NCBI GenBank assembly: GCA_004322015.1
Contig: SCQT01000073.1
Span: 1 to 61,199 of the forward strand
Reading direction: 5' to 3'
DNA from: Chitinophagaceae bacterium
GTDB lineage: Bacteria > Bacteroidota > Bacteroidia > Chitinophagales > Chitinophagaceae
DNA length: 61,199 bases
Part shown: positions 7,627 through 17,029 of the stretch, one piece after another
Layout of the letters: each line of letters starts with the position of its first letter
Numbering within the stretch: the stretch's first letter is position 1
Made by a program: the position numbers and the translations under genes
The notes under the pieces: model-generated
The model's database searches: none
Told to the model about the DNA's origin: nothing
The model's input: the letters and a program-made list of their open reading frames with translations, nothing else

Positions 7627-10125
7627 ATGATGTGGAAACCTACATATCTGCTGACTGTAATTTTTTTGCTGTCCGTAACCTGTGTTGCAGGCCAGATCAA
7701 AATAATTCATGGAATAGTAAAAGATAAAAACACCAATGAACCTATCCCTTTTGCCGCCCTACAGTTCATAGGTACGGACGTAGGTACAACGACCAATGAG
7801 AACGGGGAATATACCTTTCATCTGAGTACCATTCCTGCTGATTCCCTGCTGGTGCATGTAATAGGATATCCCATTATCCATAAGGCAGTAGATTTTCGTG
7901 CAGATTCCCAGCGAATTGATTTTGAATTGGAACGTACACCTTATGCACTGAGCGAATTTACTGTTCACGCAGGCGTAAATCCTGCGCTGATCATTCTCAG
8001 AAAGATCATCAGGCATAAGCCAGAAAATAATCCTGACCGGCTTTCCAGCTACAAATACAAGGTATATAATAAATTAGAAGTGGATCTGGATAATATCAAA
8101 GAGGAGAAATTAAGTAATTCCAGGTTATTTAAACCGTTTGCTTTTGTTTTCAAAAATATGGATACTACTTCGGATAATCAGCCGTTTCTTCCTATATTCC
8201 TGACAGAAACATTATCCAACTATTATTACCAGAAACAACCTAAAAAGCAGAAAGAAATTATCACAGCTAGCCGGACTTCGGGAATCAAAAACAGAAGTGT
8301 GACCCAATTCCTCGGGACCATGTATCAGAACGTAAATGTGTATGATAATTTTATCCCTGTCTTTACCTTAAAATTTGTCAGCCCCATCAGCGATATCGCT
8401 ACCTTATACTACAGATATAAATTAGTAGATACACAATATATTGATAATCACCGTTGTTTCCATATCACTTTTGAGCCTAAACGAAAGGGAGAGAATGATT
8501 TTTTCGGTGATTTTTGGGTAGCCGATACTTCTTTTGCCATTCAGAAAATGAATATGCAGGTCGCCAATGAAGCCGATATTGACTGGGTACACAGAGTTAG
8601 TCTTGTGCAGGAATTCAAACCGTTGGGCGATACGCTTTGGTTTTTAACAAAAGATAAATTTATTGCTGATTTTACGCCTATCGGGCAAAAAAGAACCGGT
8701 TTAATTGGACGAAAAACCACCTATTATTACGATATTGCGGTGAATGATACTTCTGCGACTAATGTATTCGGCGAAAAAAGATATCGTGCCAATAATATCT
8801 ATATCCTTCCTAAAGCATTGGATAAACCCGACGGCTTCTGGATAACTCATCGTTATGGTCCGCTTAGTAAAAATGAGAAAGCCATTTATTCCATGATGGA
8901 TACGCTGGAGAAAATGCCTCTTTATCAGACCTATTCGAATATTGTGGAATTCATTACTACCGGAACTAAAGATGTAGGGCCACTTGAGTTAGGCCCTTAT
9001 TGGTATTTATTCAGTGAAAATGAATTGGAAAAATTCAGGTTGCGTCTCGATTTAGGTACTACTCCGCAATTATTTAAGAATATTTATCTGCATGGGGATT
9101 TGGCATACGGCTTTGGCGATAAAAAATTTAAAGGGAGCCTTTCGGGACTGTGGCTGTTAAATCGCCATCCCCGAATGTATTTGTATGGATCTTATACTCA
9201 TGACCTGGATGTGGGTAATTTGAACCAGGACCAACTGAGCACCAATAATATTTTCACTATAGCTGTCCGTAAACGCGGGATCCCGCAAAAATTCGTAATG
9301 ATAGATGAAAAGAGATTAGAATTTTATAAGGAATGGTTCAGCGGGTTTTCCATGCACTGGACATTTACCAATACTCAATATAATCCTTACTCCCCATTGC
9401 CGCTTGAAAGCTATTTCATCCAGGACAGTAAAAATTATACCCCATTAGATAACAGTGAGATTGGCCTTGAATTAAGATTTGCATGGAGGGAAAAGTTTTT
9501 AGAAGGAAATTATTACAGGATCAGCCTGGGAAGCCCCTATCCTATCGTAACATTGAATGCTGCGATGGGTGTTAAAGGGGCATTCAACAGCAGCTATAAT
9601 TATCAAAAGCTAAAACTCAGTGTTTCCGATAATATTTCTATCGCCCCGTTTGGCAGCGTTAATTATGACGTGTATGGCGGAAAAATTTTCGGAACTTTGC
9701 CGTATCTTTTATTGGAGGTGCATCCGGGAAATGAACTATATTATTATGATCCTTATGCCTTTGATATGATGAACCGTTACGAATTCCTGAGCGATGAATG
9801 GGCAGGATTTAATTTCGAGCATAACATAGGAGGGGGCATTTTCAGCTTTATCCCCTGGGTAAGAAAGCTGAAGCTTCGCCAGTTCTGGACAGCCAAGGGA
9901 GTCATTGGCAGTTTAACGGACGCCAATAAAACACTGAATCTTGGAACCGGATACCCTTTTAACACGCTTGCAGGAAACCCGTATTTAGAATTGGGCACCG
10001 GTGTATCCAACATTTTGCATTTCATCCGCATAGACGTGGTATGGAGAGTATTACCCAAGCCGCATGCCAATGAACCTGCAATAAAAAAGTTCGGGGTATT
10101 CGGTAGCTTTCAGTTGCAATTTTAA
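7627..10125 (+). CDS. DUF5686 outer-membrane protein with carboxypeptidase-like N-domain
   Basis: 832 residues. Signal peptide (MMWKPTYLLTVIFLLSVTCVAGQ), then a carboxypeptidase regulatory-like domain at ~24-110 (IHGIVKDKNTNEPIPFAALQF, TTNENGEYTF), and then the long DUF5686 region rich in aromatic beta-strands, probably an outer-membrane barrel, ending in the aromatic FQLQF. The family is common in Bacteroidota; its function is unknown and it lacks a clear TonB plug. It stands divergent from the CreD module; a TTCCTTTG -7-like element (7575-7582) precedes it. Confidence 0.88.
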   Translation: MMWKPTYLLTVIFLLSVTCVAGQIKIIHGIVKDKNTNEPIPFAALQFIGTDVGTTTNENGEYTFHLSTIPADSLLVHVIGYPIIHKAVDFRADSQRIDFELERTPYALSEFTVHAGVNPALIILRKIIRHKPENNPDRLSSYKYKVYNKLEVDLDNIKEEKLSNSRLFKPFAFVFKNMDTTSDNQPFLPIFLTETLSNYYYQKQPKKQKEIITASRTSGIKNRSVTQFLGTMYQNVNVYDNFIPVFTLKFVSPISDIATLYYRYKLVDTQYIDNHRCFHITFEPKRKGENDFFGDFWVADTSFAIQKMNMQVANEADIDWVHRVSLVQEFKPLGDTLWFLTKDKFIADFTPIGQKRTGLIGRKTTYYYDIAVNDTSATNVFGEKRYRANNIYILPKALDKPDGFWITHRYGPLSKNEKAIYSMMDTLEKMPLYQTYSNIVEFITTGTKDVGPLELGPYWYLFSENELEKFRLRLDLGTTPQLFKNIYLHGDLAYGFGDKKFKGSLSGLWLLNRHPRMYLYGSYTHDLDVGNLNQDQLSTNNIFTIAVRKRGIPQKFVMIDEKRLEFYKEWFSGFSMHWTFTNTQYNPYSPLPLESYFIQDSKNYTPLDNSEIGLELRFAWREKFLEGNYYRISLGSPYPIVTLNAAMGVKGAFNSSYNYQKLKLSVSDNISIAPFGSVNYDVYGGKIFGTLPYLLLEVHPGNELYYYDPYAFDMMNRYEFLSDEWAGFNFEHNIGGGIFSFIPWVRKLKLRQFWTAKGVIGSLTDANKTLNLGTGYPFNTLAGNPYLELGTGVSNILHFIRIDVVWRVLPKPHANEPAIKKFGVFGSFQLQF

Positions 10126-10150
10126 TGAAATCAGACAATATTTTACTTTT

Positions 10151-10597
10151 ATGTATCAAATCCGGTTACTCGAATACGGCGGTGGTGAGTACAGGGACAT
10201 GGTAAAGCTTCGTGACAAAGTTTTGCGTAAGCCGTTGGGACTTCATTTTACCGAAAAATATTTACAACAGGAAGTCAACGATATCCTTATCGGCTGTTTT
10301 GAAACAGAAGAAGAAAACCAGGTTATCATTGGTTGTTGTGTGTTGTCCCTCATAGATGATGAATTAGTGCAACTCAGGCAAATGGCTGTACGGGAGGATT
10401 TTCAGCGAAGCGGTATCGGCAGGGAAATATTGACATTTGCAGAGACAGAAGCCTTGAAAGAGGGTTTCACCATGATGATGATGCATGCACGGAAGGCAGC
10501 GGTTCCCTTTTACGAACGATTGGGGTATCAAAGTATCGGAGAGGAATTTCTGGAGGTAGGTATTCCGCACTATGAAATGAGGAAAAAGCTGAAATAA
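10151..10597 (+). CDS. GNAT family N-acetyltransferase
   Basis: 148 residues, the size of a single GNAT domain that transfers acetyl from acetyl-CoA to an amine. The acetyl-CoA-binding motif A is visible as LRQMAVREDFQRSGIGREIL (~75-94), with the Q/RxxGxG/A pattern as QRSGIG, followed by PFYERLGY (~120), the usual C-terminal signature. ATG start 25 bp after the DUF5686 gene, so co-transcription is likely. The substrate cannot be inferred; the arrangement resembles the ElaA/YjdJ-like group of small acetyltransferases. Confidence 0.88.
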   Translation: MYQIRLLEYGGGEYRDMVKLRDKVLRKPLGLHFTEKYLQQEVNDILIGCFETEEENQVIIGCCVLSLIDDELVQLRQMAVREDFQRSGIGREILTFAETEALKEGFTMMMMHARKAAVPFYERLGYQSIGEEFLEVGIPHYEMRKKLK

Positions 10598-10691
10598 CGC
10601 ACCATTATCAGGTAATGCGACAAAAGCAAATAGGAAAGTATTGTTCAGGCGATTATGGATTGAAACTATTCTCTTTCGCTAATATCCTCAC

Positions 10692-10721
10692 AACTATACT
10701 CTCTATAGTTTGTTACCTTTG
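10692..10721 (+). promoter_or_regulatory. ispG promoter region with inverted repeat
   Basis: A perfect 7-bp inverted repeat AACTATA-CTCTC-TATAGTT (10692-10710) ends 3 bp before a -7 box TACCTTTG (10714-10721) upstream of ispG. No TTG lies 19 bp upstream of this box, so the inverted repeat occupies the place of the -33 region and may bind an activator or repressor. Confidence 0.45.
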
Positions 10722-10787
10722 CATGCAGGAAGTTTGATTGTGTAATAACATTCAGCTTCTCCAACGTTCAAATATTACAATGGCATC

Positions 10788-12788
10788 ATGCAATATTATT
10801 GTGAATCACTGACAGATTATAGGCGTCTGCCAACTAAAGAAGTAAGGATAGGGGATTTGCTTTTGGGAAATTCCCATCCTGTTCGCATCCAAACAATGAC
10901 CACCACGGATACTATGGATACGGAGGGTACGGTGGCTCAAACTATCCGTTGTATAGAGGCAGGGGCAGAATTAGTGCGCATTACAGCGCCCAGCAAGAAA
11001 GAAGCAGAAAACTTGCTGAATATTAAAAATGAATTACATAAACGCGGATACAAGACTCCTCTGGTTGCCGATATCCATTTTACCCCCAATGCAGCGGAAA
11101 TAGCGGCAAGGATCGTAGAAAAAGTAAGGGTGAATCCGGGGAATTATGTGGATAAGAAAAAGTTTGAGCTTAAAGAATACACGGATGGCGCGTATCAGGA
11201 AGAAATAGAGAGAATCAGGGAACGTTTTACACCGCTGATAAAAATCTGCAAAGAATACGGGACAGCGATGCGTATTGGCACTAATCATGGTTCGTTGAGC
11301 GACCGCATCATGAGCCGTTATGGCGATACACCCATGGGGATGGTGGAAAGCGCAATGGAATTTTTGCGTATAGCGCGTGAGGAAAATTACCACCAGATTG
11401 TTTTAAGTATGAAAGCCAGCAATCCGCACGTAATGGTGCGAGCCTATCGTTTACTTATCAAGACTATGATGGATGAATTCGGCGAATGTTACCCGCTGCA
11501 TCTGGGAGTTACTGAAGCCGGCGATGGGGAAGACGGTAGAATAAAATCCGCTATTGGCATCGGTACTTTAATGGAAGACGGAATCGGCGATACGATCCGC
11601 GTGTCACTGACTGAAGAACCCGAATTTGAATTACCTGTTTGCCGTGAAATAGTGGATCGTTACCATAACCGTCACACCCATCAAAAAATATCACCTGCGA
11701 CGAAATTGGCTTATATCCCTGCGGTTTTCAGCAGGAGGAGAACGAAAGAAGTCATAAACATCGGCGACAAGCATGTGCCGGTTGTTATTGCTGATTATGG
11801 AGAAACTGCTCCGTCCAAAGAGAATTTAGCCGGAATAGGTTACAGGTATATTCCCAATGAGCGTTTCGGTAAATGGAGAATAGGAGATGCTGCGGCAGAT
11901 TATATCTATGTGGCAGACAGATACATTGATTTCTTACTACCTGAAACATTACGTATCATTTGCGATGCACAATCATACACCCATGCTCCCGACAAAACAA
12001 AATATTTCCCTTTATTTATTGCCGGAACATGGCTTGGGAGGGAATATCCAGCTTCAGAATATTTGAATTTTGTTTCAGCAGACACAGGGAAAATAACCTC
12101 TGAGGAATGGGATAAACTATTAAATTCATTAGATAAGACGGTCGTCCTTTGCCTTTATTCATCCAATAAGCATGCTATGGCATCAGTAAGAGAAAAGATA
12201 AATGATATGATGCTCCGTCATATTGATAATCCCGTCATACTCTGCGTGGAGAGTTATCATAGCAGTATTGATGAACAGCTCATTCACTTTTCAACAGAAG
12301 CAGGCGCCTTGTTTTTAGAAGGAATGGGGGATGGTATTTGGATAAAAAATCATCCGGATCTGGTACAAAATCTCAAAGTGTCCGGCAGAACTTATATGGA
12401 GGTAAAAGACAATCATCAATTTCTGAACAATACAGCCTTTTCTGTTTTGCAGGCGACCCGGACGCGGATCAGCAAAACAGAGTATATTTCCTGTCCTTCA
12501 TGCGGAAGGACTTTGTTCGATCTCCAGCAAACCACGGAGCGGATCAGATCGAAAACCAATCATCTGAAAGGTGTAAAAATCGCAGTCATGGGTTGTATCG
12601 TAAATGGTCCGGGAGAAATGGCAGATGCAGATTTCGGCTATGTGGGAAGCGGCCCCGGAAAAATCACCCTGTACAAGGGGAAGGAAGTTGTTAAGCGAAA
12701 TATACCTGCAGAAACTGCTGTGGATGAACTGATTGAGTTGCTGAAAGAAAACGGGGTCTGGATAGAACCTGAAATGGCCCACGTTTAA
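10788..12788 (+). CDS. ispG: 4-hydroxy-3-methylbut-2-enyl-diphosphate synthase, three-domain form
   Basis: Penultimate enzyme of the MEP isoprenoid pathway; a [4Fe-4S] enzyme converting MEcPP to HMBPP. 666 residues, against ~370 for the E. coli form: the N-terminal TIM barrel (VRIQTMTTTDTMDT at ~26-39) is separated from the C-terminal iron-sulfur domain by an inserted second barrel-like domain (~300-540), as in plants, Chlamydia and most Bacteroidota. Cluster ligands are visible as Cys569 and Cys572 (CPSCG) and Cys603 (GCIVNGPGE). ATG start. An inverted repeat and a -7 box lie ~70 bp upstream. Confidence 0.96.
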   Translation: MQYYCESLTDYRRLPTKEVRIGDLLLGNSHPVRIQTMTTTDTMDTEGTVAQTIRCIEAGAELVRITAPSKKEAENLLNIKNELHKRGYKTPLVADIHFTPNAAEIAARIVEKVRVNPGNYVDKKKFELKEYTDGAYQEEIERIRERFTPLIKICKEYGTAMRIGTNHGSLSDRIMSRYGDTPMGMVESAMEFLRIAREENYHQIVLSMKASNPHVMVRAYRLLIKTMMDEFGECYPLHLGVTEAGDGEDGRIKSAIGIGTLMEDGIGDTIRVSLTEEPEFELPVCREIVDRYHNRHTHQKISPATKLAYIPAVFSRRRTKEVINIGDKHVPVVIADYGETAPSKENLAGIGYRYIPNERFGKWRIGDAAADYIYVADRYIDFLLPETLRIICDAQSYTHAPDKTKYFPLFIAGTWLGREYPASEYLNFVSADTGKITSEEWDKLLNSLDKTVVLCLYSSNKHAMASVREKINDMMLRHIDNPVILCVESYHSSIDEQLIHFSTEAGALFLEGMGDGIWIKNHPDLVQNLKVSGRTYMEVKDNHQFLNNTAFSVLQATRTRISKTEYISCPSCGRTLFDLQQTTERIRSKTNHLKGVKIAVMGCIVNGPGEMADADFGYVGSGPGKITLYKGKEVVKRNIPAETAVDELIELLKENGVWIEPEMAHV

Positions 12789-12867
12789 CTGATACAACGG
12801 GTATGAGGCTTTAGAGGCTATTTAATCGTCCGGCTGGTTGGCTTTATTCTTCGTACCTTTGTTTTTT

Positions 12868-14703
12868 ATGTTCAGGCATCTTAAATCACTCAATAAATAT
12901 TTTGTTAAATATAAATGGCGGCTCATTCTGGGTCTCATTTTTATTGCTATCTCCAACCTGATGGCGGTAATACCGGCTCAGGTAATCCGCTATTTGCTGG
13001 ATTTTGTCAGCGATAATATCAGGGCTGCGGGAAACCGGGTTATACCTCATCAAAACTGGTTTTTGCATTTTTCATTCGACTGGATCAACCAGGCTAAGCT
13101 GATCCATGTGGTGGCTTATGGCGGCGCTTTATTATTATTACTGGCATTGCTGAAAGGATTTTTTATGTTTTTGATGCGGCAAACGATTATCGTAATGTCC
13201 AGGTTTATTGAGTTTGACTTAAAAAATGAAATTTATACCCATTATCAAAAGTTAGACTTGAATTTTTTCAAGATCCACAATACAGGTGACTTGATGAACC
13301 GCATATCTGATGATGTATCGAGAGTAAGGATGTACGTGGGGCCTGCGTTGATGTACACTGCCAACTTAGTTATTCTGATAGTGATGGCCCTGTATTTTAT
13401 GCTTAAAGTGGACGTATCCCTGACTATTTATACATTGATCCCTTTGCCATTCCTGGCTATTACTATTTATTACGTTAATAAAATCATTCACCGGAAAAGT
13501 GAACGGATTCAGGCACAGTTGTCAAATCTGACTACCTTGTCGCAGGAGGCTTATTCAGGTATCAGGGTTATCAAATCTTATGCTCAGGAAAGGTCAAATG
13601 TTCATTTCTTTGATAAGGAATGTAAATCATACATGAACGTCTCTGTTGATTTAGCCAAAACAGAGGCTGTTTATTTCCCCTCCATGCAGCTGATGATTGG
13701 ATTGAGTACATTAATAACCGTAATGATCGGTGGTATCCAGGCCATTCATGGCGTTATCACGGTAGGGAGTATTGCCGAATTTGTAGTGTATGTCAATCTG
13801 CTGATGTGGCCGGTGGCTTCCATTGGAGCTGTAACAGCAATGATACAGCGTGCCTCCGCTTCTCAAAAAAGGATCAATGAATTTTTGAATACGGAACCGG
13901 AAATTAAATCTTCTGTTCAGGCAGTGAGTAAAGCAATTAAGGGTAAAATAAAATTGGATCATGTTTCATTTACTTACCCGCATACCGGTATCAAAGCGCT
14001 GCAAAATTTTAACCTGGAAATATTGCCCGGCGAAAAAGTGGCCGTTATTGGAAGGACCGGATCAGGGAAATCTACACTTGCTCAACTGCTGATCCGCATG
14101 TATGATCCGCAAAAGGGAACTATTACCCTGGATGAGGTGGACATACGCGAATATAATCTGGAGAGCTTGCGGGAACAGATAAGTTATGTACCCCAGGATG
14201 TATTTTTGTTTTCGGACACGATTACCAATAATATCAGATTTGGTTTGGATGCTGCTGACGAGGAATCTGTTCATAAGGCAGCACGGCAGGCTTCTATAGA
14301 GAAAGAAATACAAAGCCTGCCCGGAGGTTTTGGTACGTTGATAGGAGAGAGGGGAGTCACTCTATCCGGCGGGCAAAAACAACGTATTTCAATCGCCCGG
14401 GCACTGATCAAAGATCCACATCTGATTGTTTTTGATGATTGTCTTTCTGCAGTGGACGCCCGCACAGAAAAAGAAATCATTGGAAACCTTTATGAATATC
14501 TGAAGGATAAAACAACCTTGTTCATCACTCATCGCATTTTTGCTTTGTTTGAATTTGATAAAATTATTGTCCTGGAAGACGGGCATATTGTCGAACAGGG
14601 GACTCACGATATGCTTTTAAGACAAAACGGTTATTATGCTGAAATGTACCGTAAACAGCAGCAAAAAGATATGACCCATCATGAACTCCTTCCCGGCTCA
14701 TGA
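12868..14703 (+). CDS. ABC exporter, fused permease and ATPase (MsbA-like)
   Basis: Half-transporter of ~611 residues from the ATG at 12868; the longer frame opens with TTG upstream of a -7 box and is unlikely. Six membrane helices (~20-320) precede the ATPase: Walker A GRTGSGKST, Q-loop SYVPQDVFLFSD, signature LSGGQKQR, Walker B LIVFDDCLSAVDA and switch ITHR. In Walker B the catalytic Glu after the Asp is replaced by Asp-Cys (FDDCLS), as in degenerate sites of heterodimeric exporters; a partner such as the exporter at 17030-18868 cannot be excluded. The -7 box TACCTTTG at 12854-12861 would give an almost leaderless transcript. Substrate unknown (lipid or drug). Confidence 0.92.
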   Translation: MFRHLKSLNKYFVKYKWRLILGLIFIAISNLMAVIPAQVIRYLLDFVSDNIRAAGNRVIPHQNWFLHFSFDWINQAKLIHVVAYGGALLLLLALLKGFFMFLMRQTIIVMSRFIEFDLKNEIYTHYQKLDLNFFKIHNTGDLMNRISDDVSRVRMYVGPALMYTANLVILIVMALYFMLKVDVSLTIYTLIPLPFLAITIYYVNKIIHRKSERIQAQLSNLTTLSQEAYSGIRVIKSYAQERSNVHFFDKECKSYMNVSVDLAKTEAVYFPSMQLMIGLSTLITVMIGGIQAIHGVITVGSIAEFVVYVNLLMWPVASIGAVTAMIQRASASQKRINEFLNTEPEIKSSVQAVSKAIKGKIKLDHVSFTYPHTGIKALQNFNLEILPGEKVAVIGRTGSGKSTLAQLLIRMYDPQKGTITLDEVDIREYNLESLREQISYVPQDVFLFSDTITNNIRFGLDAADEESVHKAARQASIEKEIQSLPGGFGTLIGERGVTLSGGQKQRISIARALIKDPHLIVFDDCLSAVDARTEKEIIGNLYEYLKDKTTLFITHRIFALFEFDKIIVLEDGHIVEQGTHDMLLRQNGYYAEMYRKQQQKDMTHHELLPGS

Positions 14704-14731
14704 AGGAGAACGAAATCCTTAATAACTTCAG

Positions 14732-15496
14732 TCACCAATTAGCACCGGGATCTAATTTATACACTTCACTCATTTCGTCTAGCAATAGCTGTAAATATTC
14801 GGTGTGATAGCCTTCCCTACCGCCAAATACCGGTTGTACTTTGCCTATGTCAGGGAGATTAAGCGACGCCTGAGTTACCACAGAGTATATTTTATCTAAC
14901 CATAACTCATATAATTTTTTTTCACCCGGGTAAATTTTTTCATCCATCAGTTGGGATTCGAATTCTTTGGCCGGTTCAAAAATTCCCGCGGCCAGAGGAA
15001 AACAATGATTTAATTCCTGTTGCATTCTGGCATGGCTCTCATCTGTCGCATTTCCTAATTGTTTAATCCACTCCTCTGCATGCAAAGTGTGATATTTCAA
15101 TTCACCCTTTACTTTTTTACTTAACAAGCGAAAAGGTTCAAAAGATGAATTGGCTAATGTTTCATAACGTATCATTTCAGCATAATCAAACAAAAAATGC
15201 CGCATCAGGCTGAAATCATATTCTCCGATAGGAAATTCAACCAAATGGCAGCATTTGTATTCTTTTTCATTTCGCAGAAAGGCGTAATGATCAGGATCCT
15301 TTTCGTCGAACTGTTCGTGTAATATTTCATACAGCGCCAGTGCATGACCTATCTTATCCTGAGCCATGGAAGAAAATGCGATGTCTTCTTCAAGTATGGG
15401 TCCCAGCCCCGTCCATTCTGAGTTACGATGCCCGAGAATCAGCTCGTCGTCCGCCATTTTGGTGATCAAGTCTTTTATGTGATTAGTGGATTTCAT
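14732..15496 (-). CDS. paaC: 1,2-phenylacetyl-CoA epoxidase, subunit PaaC
   Basis: Structural, non-catalytic partner of PaaA in the multicomponent monooxygenase that epoxidises phenylacetyl-CoA. 254 residues with the ferritin-like fold; the region LILGHRNSEWTGLGP near residue 20 and MAQDKIGHALALYEIL (~43-58) are family marks, with Lys in the place of a diiron ligand, as expected for PaaC. ATG start overlapping the paaB stop (ATGA). It is the last gene of the cluster; the reductase genes paaD and paaE usually found downstream are absent, and the gene runs into the convergent ABC exporter. Confidence 0.94.
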   Translation of the reverse strand: MKSTNHIKDLITKMADDELILGHRNSEWTGLGPILEEDIAFSSMAQDKIGHALALYEILHEQFDEKDPDHYAFLRNEKEYKCCHLVEFPIGEYDFSLMRHFLFDYAEMIRYETLANSSFEPFRLLSKKVKGELKYHTLHAEEWIKQLGNATDESHARMQQELNHCFPLAAGIFEPAKEFESQLMDEKIYPGEKKLYELWLDKIYSVVTQASLNLPDIGKVQPVFGGREGYHTEYLQLLLDEMSEVYKLDPGANW

Positions 15497-15876
15497 TTCT
15501 TTATGTTTCCCGACTTTTTCCTGAACTCTTCTATCTTATCCCTCACTTTAAATCCACTGGCATCGCGATAATTTTTTTCTCTGTTATTGGCAAATACATC
15601 CGAATCCTCATCATTGAAAGCCAGGATATCCGCACTGCAAACAACCCACAGATTAAAGCAATCTTTTCTTCTGCCGTATTGTTCCTTGGCGAAGATCAGC
15701 GCCAGCACCGGATCAGGCGCGTGTAATGCGCCCACGTGCACATGACGCGCTCCCCGTTTATCCTGACGAAATACTTCAAATATATTCCAGTGTTCTCCTT
15801 CTCTTAAAGATATATTGGCATCCTTTAAAGTGAGGCGCTTCACACGCGGGTCGTAAGAGTTATTCATTAGCTTCAT
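15493..15876 (-). CDS. paaB: 1,2-phenylacetyl-CoA epoxidase, subunit PaaB
   Basis: Small bridging subunit of the PaaABCE epoxidase. 127 residues, slightly longer than the usual ~95-100. The core WNIFEVFRQDKRGARHVHVGALHAPDPVLAL starts near residue 30 (key residues W, F, V, R, G, H, V, G, A) and is followed by AKEQYGRR. The last ~30 residues are charged (KVRDKIEEFRKK). ATG start; an alternative ATG three codons in is possible. Translationally coupled to paaC by a 4-nt overlap and 82 bp behind paaA. Confidence 0.94.
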   Translation of the reverse strand: MKLMNNSYDPRVKRLTLKDANISLREGEHWNIFEVFRQDKRGARHVHVGALHAPDPVLALIFAKEQYGRRKDCFNLWVVCSADILAFNDEDSDVFANNREKNYRDASGFKVRDKIEEFRKKSGNIKK

Positions 15877-15958
15877 TCATTTTTTGTGAGAAGAGATCTG
15901 TCACCGCATTACGAATATTATTTTCAATATCCTCTCATATTTTTATCAGGATCCGGCT

Positions 15959-16957
15959 TTAGGCCACAGGTGCATGTCTCCTGTATTTACTAGACATCAG
16001 TGCCTGACGAACCCATCTGCCATGTTCTTCCGCCCAACTTCTGACTGCTAATCTTTCTTTATTACACGGCCCATCTCCTTTGATCACCTTAAAAAACAAA
16101 TCCCAGTCGGGGTCAGAATATTCCCATCGCCCCGTTTCCCCGTTTTTCTTCAGATTGGGGTCAGGCAATGTTAAGCCTAGTTCCCAGACTTTAGGCACGT
16201 AGTCATTTAAGAAATGATCGCGCATGTCATCATTACTCGCCATTTTTACTTTCCACTGCATTAGTTTCTCCGTATGCGCTGAAATCGTATCAGGCGGTCC
16301 AAAAAAATGCATAATAGGTTGCCACCAGCGATTGAGTGCATCCTGTAACATTCTTCTCTGCATCGGTGTTCCGGCAGCCAATCCTACAAATGCCTCATGA
16401 CCCTGCTTCAGATGGAAACTTTCTTCATAACATATCCTCTCTAATGCACGGCAATATGGTCCGTAAGAACCTCTGGAATTGGCCACCTGGTTGATAATAG
16501 CAGCCGCATCTATCAGAAAACCGATCACTGTCACATCCGCCCATGTTTCAGCCGGATAATTGAATACATTGGAATATTTTGTCTTGCCGGAAAGCAAATC
16601 ATTTATCATAGCCTCCCTGCTTTTACCTAAGGTTTCCGCAGCATTGTATAATAATTGCCCATGACCTATTTCATCCTGCACTTTGGCAATGAGGACCATT
16701 TTGCGCCGAAATCCCGGTGCACGGGTAATCCAGGTACCTTCAGGCAATGCACCGATAATTTCAGAATTGGCATGTTGTTCTATTAAACGGATCAACTGGC
16801 GACGATATTCGGACGGCATCCAATCGTCGGGCTCTATTTTTTCACCTCCTTCGATACGTGCTTCGAATTCAGCCAGTTTTTCAGGAATATCATGCTCATA
16901 CTCTTCGGTCCGTTGTCTGCGGTCAGGTTCATCAAAAATATATCCGCCTCCATACAT
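15959..16957 (-). CDS. paaA: 1,2-phenylacetyl-CoA epoxidase, catalytic subunit PaaA
   Basis: Diiron oxygenase subunit that converts phenylacetyl-CoA to its ring-1,2-epoxide using O2. 332 residues, as usual. Four-helix ligands can be placed: Glu66 in the helix before [12 protein letters not shown], the DEIGH motif (Asp95-His99), and a second carboxylate-His pair in the [18 protein letters not shown] helix (~170-187). ATG start. It begins the paaABC unit. Phenylacetate degradation also needs paaK, paaD/E, paaG, paaZ or paaN and others; only paaN (36287-37942) is seen in the window. Confidence 0.96.
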   Translation of the reverse strand: MYGGGYIFDEPDRRQRTEEYEHDIPEKLAEFEARIEGGEKIEPDDWMPSEYRRQLIRLIEQHANSEIIGALPEGTWITRAPGFRRKMVLIAKVQDEIGHGQLLYNAAETLGKSREAMINDLLSGKTKYSNVFNYPAETWADVTVIGFLIDAAAIINQVANSRGSYGPYCRALERICYEESFHLKQGHEAFVGLAAGTPMQRRMLQDALNRWWQPIMHFFGPPDTISAHTEKLMQWKVKMASNDDMRDHFLNDYVPKVWELGLTLPDPNLKKNGETGRWEYSDPDWDLFFKVIKGDGPCNKERLAVRSWAEEHGRWVRQALMSSKYRRHAPVA

Positions 16958-17029
16958 AGTTCTATAGTTTGTTTTACAATTATACTCCTTACGAAGATAA
17001 CAAATTCCGGGGAATTTTAGTGAATGTGT

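Noticed and set aside
10598-10787. tRNA or riboswitch in the gap before ispG
   Set aside because: No cloverleaf, T-loop GGTTCGAATCC-like stretch or known aptamer core is seen; the content is explained by a promoter with an inverted repeat.
12838-12867. TTG start adding ten residues to the ABC exporter
   Set aside because: The extension includes a TACCTTTG promoter box and the ATG at 12868 gives the normal family N-terminus.
15880-15950. Open stretch of ~24 codons between paaA and paaB
   Set aside because: It looks coding-like and ends at the start of paaB, but has no good start codon and follows a stop directly, so it is treated as leader sequence.
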